This document shows, piece by piece, positions 10,901 to 22,900 of a stretch of DNA of 64,000 bases; position 1 is the first letter of the stretch, and every line of letters starts with the position of its first letter. This DNA comes from Gnetum montanum. Taxonomy: Eukaryota > Streptophyta > Gnetopsida > Gnetales > Gnetaceae. A program made the position numbers and the translations under genes. Location of the stretch: assembly GCA_015680685.1 (NCBI GenBank), contig MNCI01005867.1:214348-278347 (forward strand), in the 5' to 3' direction. The notes beneath the pieces were generated by a model. It saw only the letters and a list, made by a program, of their open reading frames with translations, made no database searches and had not been told where the DNA came from.

Positions 10901-13900
10901 GGTATTAACAGATTGGTTTGGGAACAATGGATTTGAATTATAGACAAAGCTACTCAAATATAGTGCTCAACTAATTTAGAAAGAAATGTAAAAAGGTTAA
11001 ATGAAGGCTTGAAAAATGAGTTAATAATGAAAAATTAGCCAAGTGGTAATGCTTGTTAGAGAGTTATTAAAGATGGCCTATACAATTACAGTCTCATTTT
11101 ATCAGGATATTATATCATTGAAAGAAGCTCAAAGGAATTGACATAAAAAACAAAATTTCACATGTAGGTTTTGAACATAACACCTAAACAGTCGATTAAC
11201 TAGTGACTTTGCACTAGTAGATACAAGAAGAAAAGGGTAAGAAAGCAAAATATTTATTGGCATTATTTATTTTTAAAAGTTATATGAATTACTATTGAAG
11301 TCAAAATTTGACAATGATAATATTAGGATAACATTATAATATTACAGAAATTTTTATTTATTATGATAATATTGATGTAAATTAAGGCTATCTGTTGCTA
11401 GGACACATTTTGGCATTTTTAGAGATGCATTAAAGGGATGGACATAAATGTTAATGATGTTGCCTTGAAACTAGATTAGCTATATGTAAATCTTTGATTG
11501 TTTTCAAATATTATAGCCTTTCTCCTTAGGTTAATTGAAATGGTACAAGCTATGTTGCAAAAATTAAATGAATTTTACAAACGTTAAGAAATGAAAATCC
11601 ATGACTCAGCAAAGAAAAAGATCAGAATATATACCAATTTTAACATGGTGTAGTCTTACTAATCATTATGACACTTATTTCAACGTTATCTAGCCTGCTT
11701 TTGTGTGCCTATTAGCAAAGTACATGTTTGTGATCTTCATTTTCTTAATAGTTCTGACATTTATTTTGCAGTGCTTACTTTTGAGCCAAATTTAAGCAAT
11801 CATGATAGAGCAATTGTACATCGTATGTGCTTGAAACTGGGACTCAGATCTAAAAGCTCTGGGTATGCTCACTCACTCACTCACTTTCTCTGTATTTTGT
11901 GTTGTTAGAGGATTTTTAAAGCTGTTTTTTGTTTACTTAATAGTTATGCTATCTGTAATACACAAAACAACTTCACTTGAGTTTTGTATGTTCTGAAATC
12001 TAAAGTTAGAACAAATAATAGAGTTACGCAACTGCCACCAGACATTATTAAACTTGCAATCAGACATCTAGGTATAACTGAACCCTCAGATTAAAATTAA
12101 ATGAAAAGCAGATGCCTCAAAACTTTTAGTGAGATACATTCAGTTGTAGCTATTTGCATAGAGGTAAGTATAAATTTGCTTGATAAGAAGCAACCTACTC
12201 CTATAATTTGCTTTTTCAAAAATATGTTCTTATATGCCCGTGCATGTGTATGTGTGTTTTTTCTCTCTCTGTTTTTTCCACATTCCAGAGAAAGGGGATG
12301 AAATTCATTAAAATAATGCATGTGCATGCGAATTAAATTCTTGAATGTATTAACGGCAACTGTTCCTAGTAATGCTGGTTACAAGATATGATTTTTAGTT
12401 AAATTGAGTTCATGAGAGTTAAACAACTTTGGGGATTTAAAGATAGGGACGCTTGTGTTTTTCATTGAACAGCTGAGAAGGAGATTTTATAAATTAGGAA
12501 CCTTAAAGTTGGAGTACATCTATTGATTTCTCATGATCTTAGATTGAAACTAAAGAATCAGGTAAGCAGCCAGCAATAATAATGATGATGATAATAAAAG
12601 AATCACTCTTGTGACTGTAGACTTCTCATTTTATCCTTAGACAACTATAATGTGGATTTGGTAAGTGGAAGGTATTGTGTTTTATATGCTGCCGAATGTT
12701 AAGTGGAAGGTATTGTGACTTTGGTACTGTTATTATATAAATTTTAGAGCAACAAAATTATAAAACATATTTAGAAGGAATTTGGATGTATTGCTTAGAC
12801 AATGTTTTGACGCTAGGAACACCTTATTCATTAGCAACAATAAGATGTGCACATATTGGGGGTAAAATTCTATGAATTTTATGCTGACTATGTTGTTTTG
12901 TTTGCAGCAAAGATGACAAACGTTGTGTGTCAGTTTTCAAGAAAACCAACTCAAATAACAAATGCTCTGACGCAACACCTCTGACATTTTCTTTTGAAAC
13001 ACAAGAAGTATTCAATGAGTTATTTTCTCGATACCCCCCATCTGAACTAGAATTTTCAAAAAAAGAAGATGGAGATGTGATAGAGAAGAGTGATGACAGC
13101 ACAATGAACCACGTTGATATATGCTTTCACAAGCCGCAGATGAATCCATCAGCAATAGCAAAGCAAATTGAGGAGCTGAATTCAAGAATTAAGAAATCTC
13201 CCGCATTGCAACAGGTTGATTTCATGTAATGGGACTTACACTTATGAATATTAAACTAAATGTAATGTGCTCAACTTGGTGATTTCTTGTGTAAATCAGA
13301 TTGCAGCGAAAAGGTCAAAATTACCTATTGCATCTTTCAAGGATGTCATTACTTCAGCAGTGGATTCTCATCAGGTACTCTGATACATGTTAGCATTGTT
13401 GTAAAATAATGTTGTTCTTTATGCTAATAATTGCATTGGGGAGCCTTGACATTTTAATTTGATCATATATTTGTGCTCTCTAATGTTTTGATTTTTAGTC
13501 AATATTGACTTTCAGCTGATTACTTGGTTCATGATTTTTACTTTAACCAAACATAGGTTGTTCTCATTGCTGGTGAAACTGGCTGTGGAAAATCAACACA
13601 GGTGTGTGTATTTTTTCGAATATTTTATATTTTATTTATAAAACAGTAAATTTTACTGGAACGACTCTTAAAAGGTCACTTTAGATGCAGTTTACATTGC
13701 CATTTTTATAGCTGTTTCTTGTACATTTCCATTTTTTTTTCAATTTATAAATTATCATTGAGCCATTTTTGATTACATCCTAGACCCTTCTGGCTCAGCT
13801 GTAGTTGGTATTTGTTGCAGTGTAACTTGCTGAGGTCAAACTTGTGACATGTATGATACAAGTTACATGCCTTAACCAACATTATTATTTGTGCAGATAT

Positions 13901-16900
13901 TTTTGTTTTTGTTTTGGTTAAGTACCTGTTCATGGATATATTAGATAGTTCAGTAGAGTTCTGCTTGTAATGTTCTATGTAAAAAATGTACGTTCATAAC
14001 ATTCCAATAGAATATGGTGTTCATCCTCTACGAATTGTGGTTGACAAAGTATAAATACTTGAGCTTCTTGCCATACATTCTTCCATCTTCCAATAGAACA
14101 ATGACATCCCCAAATCTATTGTGGTTGGGTCACAAAAACATAATTCCATCTATAGAAGAGCATCTTTCTAGAGATTATCAAATGTAGACATCCTTTTTTC
14201 CATTAAGCTTGCTTCTATAATACACTTGCAAGATAATTGGAACTTTTTTGATCTTTTGAACGGTTTTCTTTAACCATTGCTCTTCACAATCCTGTGACTT
14301 TACTAAGCATCTATTATTACATCTAGATATTGAATGCCCCACTTTTACAGTCATGACTTTGTACTACTAATCTTATTATTGAGTATTCATACTATTTGTA
14401 GTGGACTCTGGAACTTGAGAACACGAGAAGGCATCCAATTTATCAAGAATGATGCAGTGAAGATGGCATCTCCCCAGAATTGTTTGGGAACATTGGTTGA
14501 AAACATTAAGGATCGGGCAACTTCAAGAAGATGTCTATTTTTTTGTTTTGCAATGCCATTTTGTTGTGGGGTGTCAACACATGAACGCTGATGAATGATT
14601 CCTTGACTCAATAGATATTCTCCCAAAACAGACTCAAAACATTCTTTGCCATCGTCTGTTCTAAAAATTTGAATTTTGGTTTGAAATTGAGTTTGAATCA
14701 TGATGTTGAAATTTTTGAAGACTTCATCAACTTTGGATTTTTCTTTTAAGAGATATACCCATGTCATGCGAGTGTGATCATTAAGAGATATACCCATGTC
14801 ATGTGAGGGACCCCACACATCACTATGAAACATTGAAAAAGGACAAGAAGGTTTGTATGATTGATTTGGAAATAGACTTTGTGTATGCTTTGAAAATTGA
14901 CACACTTCAAATTGGAACAAATTTGGATTTTTATTCTTGAATAATAATGGAAATAATTTTCAAGATACAAAAAATTGGGATGACCCAAATGAAAATGCGA
15001 TAGCATGGCTTCATTATTGGAATGAGAAATAGAAACACTAGAAAATGAATCTTGAAAACATAGACTACCAACTTTTAGAGCTTGTCCTTGCAGAGAGTTA
15101 TTGTTTGTGAGTAGGTATAACCCTTGTTGATGCATAAATTTTGGTCGTACCAACATTGGGAAAAGAAACTTGTTTTAGGAGACTATTGCCTAGGGCGCCT
15201 CCCGTATGGGTATGGAAACCCAGGAATAGTCTCAGCTGGAGAGGGCTACGTGGCCTTTTGCAAATAATAAACTAGAAAAAAATCTGGAATTTAAATTGAA
15301 TAACTGTCTCAAAGTTGAGAATACAATAATTAACTAAAAGAAATGAATTTTCCTTGGTCTTGTTGATGCTGCTGGTCCGTGATTGCCGATGGTATCCATT
15401 GTTGAGCAGGAAGACTGCGATCACCACGAGAGAGGGAGAGAGAGAGAGAAAGAGAGATTGCCCATTGCAGTCCGCACAGGGTAGCAACTGTAGTCCTCAA
15501 AGCTTGCTTCCGTTTGCCACCTTTTGTGCACTATCATAGAGAGGAAGATCATCCACCCACGTTTGCACCACCAAGACAAGCTGCTAGCCCAAAGAAAATC
15601 ACATGTCTCATGTCCTGCACGTGGGCTGCGATGCCTGTGTTGTTGCAGATAGAAAGAAGAGGGAGAGAACCCTCTTGTTGTCGCCAAGAAGACCCATAAG
15701 GATCCGATTTGAGCCACTGGCTCCTGCTTTGGACCCTCCTCCAAGATCAGCCAGAAGTCTGTAAAGAAAAGAAAAGAAAAGAGGAAATTGCTGCTTAGTG
15801 GAGAGGAAGCTACCCCCCAAGATTGATAGCTAGAGCCTTTTTCCAACTCCCTCTAGAGCCCTCCCCCATGGTTTTATAACCGCTGCGGCCATCCATAATG
15901 GTGCCCACGTTTCATGTAACGGCTATAGAAACTGCCACCACTTCTTGTGTAATAACGCCCACATTTTCCAATTAAGTGCCCACTATGTTCGTAACTTCCG
16001 AAATGTCTACCACTAATGATCGTAACCACCGCCATTAATGATCGTAACCGCCACCATTAATGACTGTAACCATTGCCATTAATGACAACCACTCGGCAGT
16101 TTAAATGCCCACTAATTGCATGATTTTTACTGTGGTTATTAAGAGAGAGAGAGAGAAATAGAGACGTTGATAATCATGGCCCCATGAGAGCATGGGAGTG
16201 TTGACATCAACAACCTTGAACTTTCCATAGCCATACTGATCGTCTTCCCCGTATCCATATCCTGAAAATCACACAAGTTTTTGAAAATTTTAGTGACACA
16301 ATTATAATCCTGTGTAAGTTTACTGATAGATAACAAATTGCGATCCAACTTTGGAACAAACAAAACCAAGCGAAGTGTGAAATCCTCGTTTAATTTCACT
16401 ATTCCCATTCCAGCCAGTTGAGAATGTGTTCCATCAGCAATTCGAACATGCCACTTCTCCTTACACAGATTCATTTCAATAAATAACTGAGAGTCTCTAG
16501 TCATATGATCAGTTGCCCTAGAGTCAACTATCCAAACAACAGAATTTTTTCCTTTAACATTGAAAGTGTGCATGATTTTACCTTTGTGAGCAACAGATCC
16601 AGTGGCTATGAGAGAAGAGGATGAACTGGTCTGCTGTTGCTTGAATAGTTTATGGAGTAATTCGAGTTGTTCTTTGCTGAAGAGTGTGGCCTTGGTGATT
16701 TTTGGTTTTTCCTTAGTTGTGGCTGAATGTCCTCTGCTATCCTTGTGAGTGGCAGATTTGGCATCATTGGGTTTGCCATGTAATTCTCAACATCAATCTT
16801 TTGTGTGACCAAGTTTTTGACAATGGTCACATTTAGGCCTCTCCTTCTTTTGCTTTCCATTGTTGAATGTTGGTTGTCCTCCACTAGTTGCCATTGTAGA

Positions 16901-19900
16901 AGCTTTGAAATTGTTGGATGTGTCTTGCTTTCACATCATGATCTTCTTGTGGCTCTCTTCATGTTGGACATCAACAAATGCTTCATGAAGACTCGGTAGA
17001 GGGCTCTTTGATAAAATCTGCCCATGAATGTCATCCAAGTTCTTATTCAGCCCAATTAAGAACTTGTATAGACATGCTCCTTCAGCAATCTTTTTGTAAT
17101 AGATGGCATCGTTAGGACACTTCCATTTGTATTCTCGGAACATGTCTAATTGTTGCCAATGATGGTTGAGAATGTTATTGTGTGATGTTGAGATCTCCTT
17201 GTCGTTGATCATGAAGAATACTCTCAATTTCAAACAACTCAGATTTGTTCTCAATGTGTGAGTATGCCTCCATAGCAGCTTCCCAAATTTCTGTTGTTGT
17301 TTCATATAGGAGAAAATTTTCTCCTATCCCATTCATCATGGAATTGAGAAGCTATGACTTAACCAAATTACTCTCCATCTTCCATGCTTGAAAAGATGCA
17401 TCTTCCTTCTTTGGTTGGACCGCTTCATTGGTAATGTATTCATCTTTACCTTTACCTGTGATAAAGATCAAAATAGATTGTGACCAAGCGAGATAATTCG
17501 GGTTGTTAAGCTTGTGGTTGGTAATGGCAAAAGACGAGTGATCGACAACACCTGGTTGGTTGATAGAGCTCAGGATGATTTTTGTAGATGAGACTCCCTT
17601 ATCGGTGGCCATTCAAAATTCTTGGGTTAGGTTTTCAGAGATGGCTTTGATACCATGCGGAATTTTAATGTGGAATTCTATGAAGAATAAGAATTCTCAC
17701 CACTTTTTTCATTACTGCCATATAGGCTATATATAATGAGTACAAGAAACAACTTTCTTATAAGGGAGTCTCATCTACGGAAATCATCTTAAGCTCTATC
17801 AGCCAACTAGGTGTCATCGATCACTCATCTTTTGTCATCATTGGCCACAAGCTTAACACCCAAAATTATCTCACCTGGTCACAATTTGTTTTGATCTTTA
17901 TCACTAGTAAAGTTTAAGATGAATACATTACCGGTGAAGCGGTCCAACCAGAGAAGGAAGATGCATCCTTTCGAGCATGGAAGATGGAGAATAATTTGGT
18001 TAAGTCATGGCTTCTCAATTCCATGACGAATGAGATAGGAGAAAATTTTCTCCTATATGAAACAACAGCAGAAATTTGGGAAGCTGCTAAGGAGGCATAG
18101 TCACATGTTGAGAACAAATTTGAGTTGTTCTGAGTTGTTCGAGATTGAGAGTATTCTTCATGAACAACGACAAGGAGATCTTAATGTCACACAATACTTC
18201 AACATTCTCAACCGTCATACTTCAACATTCTCAACCATCATTGGCAACAATTAGACATGTTCCAAAAATACAAACACTCTTGAAATATCACCCTTACTCT
18301 TAGCTTGTGTCTACCATTCCACTCAAAATTTTTGGGTGCTCAGCTTTTGTCCACGTCCACTCACAAAATCGAGGGAAGTTAGATCCATGAGCAATCAAAT
18401 GTATTTTCTTGGGATATTCCTCAAATCAGAAAGGGTACAAGTGTTATTCCCCAATCACAAAACGGTGTTATCACTCTATGGATGTCTCTTTCTTTGACAA
18501 TCAACCCTTTTCTCCCAATACTACCATTCAAGGGGAGAGTGAATATAATAAGGAATGCCAGTCTTGGGATGTTGAGAATGATTTAGAATTCCCTCACAAC
18601 ATCGAAACTCCTATAGTTATCACTTTTGAACATGTCAACCAAGCCTCCCAATCTACTTTACCCGAGTCCACTTCTCAAGAGCCTAACCTCGAGTCTAACC
18701 CTTCTTCGGACTCACCAATGAATGACGAGCTAAGTGTCCATTCCAGGAGAGGAAGTGCATAGCATCAAGGAGAACCTTTGGCTTCTCTTGAACCCATCCA
18801 AAAGTCCAACTTGGATTCATTAAATGAAGGTAACATAGTTTCTGAGATTGTTACTAGTGATACTCCCAATGATTTGGGTTGGCCAATTGCTCTAAGGAAA
18901 GGGGTTAGACCATGCACTCAACATCCTATTTGTAATTATGTCTCTTACTCAAGTTTGTCACCAAATTTTCAGGCCTTTGTCACGAGTTTGGATGCTATAC
19001 AGGTTCCTACTAATGTCTAAAAAGTGCTTAAAAATCCCTTATGGAAGGCAGCCGTTCTTGAGGAGATTCAGGCTCTTGAAAAGAATTAGACATGGGAGAT
19101 AATTGATTTGCCTCGAGGAAAGAATCCAGTTGGGTGCAAATGGATATTTACAGTGAAGTATAAGGAAGATGGCAAATGGATATTTACAGTGAAGTATAAG
19201 GAAGATGGTAGTGTTGACAGATACAAAGCTTGCCTCGTTGCAAAAGGTTTCACTCAGTCTTATGGCATTGACTATCAAGAAACATTTGCTCTTGTAGCCA
19301 AGCTTAACATTGTTAGGGTTCTCTTGTCTCGTATTGCCAACCTCGAATGTCCACTATTTTAGTTAGATGTGAAGAATGCTTTCCTTAATGGAAGACCTAG
19401 AAGAGGAAGTATACATGAAAATTCCTCTACGGTTTGAGACTCACGCTATATGGTCTTAAACAATCTCCAAGAGCTAGGTTTGATAGGTTTACAAAGGTGG
19501 TGAAGTTGTATGGATGCTCCCAAAGCTAGGCTGATCATACCTTGTTCATATAAAGGTCTACGATTGGTAAGGTATCTATCCTAATAGTTTATGTTGATGA
19601 CATAATTGTTACTCGTGATTTCATAGAGGAGATGATGACTAATATGAAAAAGACTCTTGCCAAAGAATTTGAAATCAAAGATCTAGGAAATCTCAGATAT
19701 TTTCTAGGTATGGAGGTGGCTAGATCAAGGACTGAAATTTCTGTATCTCAGAAGAAATATGTTTTGGATTTGCTTGAAGAATGTGGGATGTTGGGCCGTA
19801 AGCCAGTAGACACTCCAATGGAGACCACTAAATTGGGGATCGCAGAAAAGGGGGCTCTTGTTGACAAGGGTCAGTATCAATGGTTAGTTGGTAGATTAAT

Positions 19901-22900
19901 CTATCTCTCACATTCTCGCCCCGACATTGGATTCTTTGTTAGTGTTGTGAGCCAATTCATGAATGACCCAAGAGAAGAACACTTGGAAGTGGTCTACAGA
20001 TTCATAAGGTATTTAAAGTTGGTGTTAGGAAAAGGACTACTCTTCAAGAAGTGCTCAAGCCGAGGGGTAGAGATCTATAGTGATCCAGATTGCGCAGGTT
20101 TTGTGACTGATCGAAGATCTACATCACATTATTGCACCTATGTTTGGGGTAATCTTGTTACTTGGAGAAGCAAAAAGCAATATGTGGTATCAAGGAGTAG
20201 TGCAGAAGCTGAATTTCGTGCTATGGCCCATGGTATTTGTGAGGGAATTTGCATTAGAAGACTACTTGAAGAACTTAAAGTTAAGATTGAAGAACCGATG
20301 AAGCTTCTCTGTGATAACCAATCAACAATAGTATAGCCAAGAATCCAGTTCATCATGATAGGACTAAACATGTGGAGATTGAACGACACTTCATCAAAGA
20401 AAAGATTGAAGGCAATGTCATCTAGTTAGTCTACATGCCAACAAGTTCTCAAATTGTTGATATTCTAACAAAAGCCTTACCTAGAAAATGTTTTGAAGAA
20501 TTAAGTTCCAAGCTCGGGATGAACAATATTTTCAGCTTGGCTTGAGGGGGAGTGTGGAATTATTCTAGGCATTAATCTCTCTGATTTGTTATTTTATTTG
20601 CTATTGTAGGAATATAGGGGATTCAGTTCTATCTTTGACCAAAACTTATGAGGCATTATTAGAAGGTATCTTTGTTTCCTTATTTTGTTGAAGATTAGTT
20701 ATTGACTTTCCCTATTCTTTAGGAAAGCTGTTTCTTGTACTCATTATAAATAGCCTATATGGCAGTAATGAAAAAAGTGGTGTGAATTCTTATTCTTCAT
20801 AGATTCCAATATAAAATTCCACACATACCTGCGTTTGTTGAGAGCTTGTTCATATGTCTAGTGTTCTGATAGTATATGAGAAACTGGTATTTGTATGAAC
20901 ATCTAGTGGCAGAATGGTAGCCGTTAACAACAATATTATATGCGACACTTCAATTTTGATTTAGAATTCATTCATCTAAAATTGTTTCCATTCCCTTTTG
21001 GTCTCTTCCATGAATCTTAGTGTAATACTTGGTTTCAAATTGCAAATGAATATAAAATTGTAGGTTATAGAATGGTTTTGAATCTTTCATGAATCAATAT
21101 TCTCTCTTTTGCAATTTATCTTTATTGAATCAAAATCTTTTCAACCATTTGCAGCTTTTTATGATACTTATTGGTTCTGTTTATAGATTTTAGAGTATTT
21201 AAATTTGAAATATCTACTTGTATTTATAATTTTATATATGTTTATTATGTAACTGAAAATCATAATCTTTTATGTTTATTATGTAACTGAAAATCATAAT
21301 CTTTTATTTTTATTTTTTGGTTTCAAGTACCATAATTAATGTATTTCAACATTGACCTTCATCCTTAAATGCTCTTAAAATTTGTCTAATACTTTTGTGT
21401 ATTTTCATAAAAATTTGCAAGTTACTTTAGATCATTTGCAACTCCGAAAAGGTGATGTTGGCAACTCACGGTAAAGAATGGTTTTCTAAGGGGTTTTTAT
21501 GGCTCAATAAATGGAATATTGAAGAGCATAATTTTTATTTCAATCTTAAGTAAATTTACAAAAGTTTAAAATAAACAGTGTTTCAAAGACTTTGGGAAAA
21601 TGTATAAGGAAAGAAACATTTTTGCTTGAATAGTATTAGGGAGACCTTAATTTAAAGTCAGCCTATTTAACAATCACTATTCTTCACTGTTTTGCGATGC
21701 ACAATTAGTAGAGCATGAGTGGGGTGTCATCATTTGTGAGTTGAAATGGGCTCAAAATTTCTTATGCAAAATGCATCTCAGATGAAACTGATTAGAGGTC
21801 TGAAGTCATGTTGCAGAATGAAAACATGTTCTAAAACAAAATTTTTCTGTTTTTGTCAACAGAGGGGCTCTGCACTATACCTTGTTTTTTTTTGAGTTGA
21901 CTGATTTGTTTGATTTGTTCCAAATATTACTGAGAACACTTGGTAATTCACTTAATAATGTTTTCAAAACTCATAGCTTGTACATTTCTACTGTGCGATA
22001 AATCCAGAGGATTTATAGATGTTATAAGATTTCAATTATTTTCATAAAATTGAAGGATCATTTTATGTGGGTTTGGACATTGTGCTTTTTTCTTTCTGAA
22101 GGTATTCTGTATTATTGGTTGTTTGTTGTTTGTTGTTTGTTGTTTGTTGGTTCAAATTCTCGTTTGTTTGAAAATATGTTGGGATGTTATTATAATACAA
22201 ACAGATGCGTTAGGGGCAGGGCAAGAGGCATCCCCGAGTAGACAGAAAAACATCAAAGCGAAGGGAGAAGGCTCCCTGAACCCATTTAGGACCAACAAAC
22301 AAACAATCAAAGCAAGTTGGCATAAAGTGAGAAATTGAAAGGGCCCCAGTTCATGACCATGATTCTCTCTAAAGCCTAAAAATCAACAACACATTTTTTA
22401 AACATATCTACAAAAACGATAGGCCATCAAGGAAAAGGTAGTGATTTGCAAACACAAATGGGCTTTTCCTGTCCATGCACCTTATCCATAGGAAAACATT
22501 AGAGCAAGGCAAAAAGGCTCATTGAACCCAACCAGGACAAAAAAATAGGCAGTCAAAATAAATTGGCATAAAATGAGACATTGAAGGGGCCCCAACTCAT
22601 GATCATAATTCCCTCTAATGCCCAACAATCAACGACAAATATTTTTAACATATCTGCAGAATGACAAGCCATCAAGTAAAAGGTAGCAATCTACAAACAC
22701 AAACGTGCTTTTCTTGTCCATGCACCTTATCTACAATGCCACGTTCCTTTGTAGACTTGATAAAATTAGTAGTTTGTTGAAAGGCCTGGTACTTGTCCTT
22801 TGTGTTTGTTGATCAACATTTAGACCGCATGCCTTGTTTAGGTGCAACGAAAAGGACATTTGCCTAATGTAGGAGTAGAGGATGTGCCAGGGGTCCTCCT

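Larger units (their letters stand above)
4937..11771 (+). other. Helicase intron 1 (6.8 kb), transposon-filled
   Basis: GT at 4937 and AG ending at 11771. It holds RTE LINE 3' fragments (about 6110-6470 and 10640-10815), two SINE copies (7238-7362 and 9053-9195), a foldback element (8871-9052) and a LINE C-terminal fragment (about 7960-8680). The remainder (4940-6100, 9200-10600 and 10820-11770) is AT-rich. There I see only short simple repeats, for example TACA units at 9640 and a doubled CCTTGGTCTTACCA near 10545. Confidence 0.8.
17110..18268. repeat. Long inverted repeat formed by two gag copies
   Basis: Minus-strand gag at about 17110-17607 and plus-strand gag at about 17758-18268 are the same sequence in opposite orientation, roughly 500 bp each. 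Agreement by eye is close to 90%. They are separated by about 150 bp (PBS and partial LTR). A transcript through intron 5 would contain both arms and could fold back. Confidence 0.85.
17764..20552 (+). pseudogene. Copia element plus-strand part: gag 5' copy, integrase end, RT, RNase H
   Basis: 17764-18268 is a second gag copy ([17 protein letters not shown]), cut at codon level. At ATACAAA (about 18264-18270) it jumps to the end of integrase ([21 protein letters not shown]). RT follows ([54 protein letters not shown] near 19590), then RNase H ([18 protein letters not shown]). TAG stops at 19088 and 19360, plus frameshifts near 19390, disable it. The longest open part is 19632-20336. A GAGGGGGAG polypurine tract is at 20544-20552. 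Confidence 0.85.

Noticed and set aside
19632-20336. Open 234-codon frame as a functional gene
   Set aside because: It is the RT end and RNase H of a copia element with stops and frameshifts upstream.
14393-20823. Two independent nested copia elements
   Set aside because: The halves meet at the same integrase position and together make one element plus an extra gag copy; a single rearranged insertion explains this better, though not proven.
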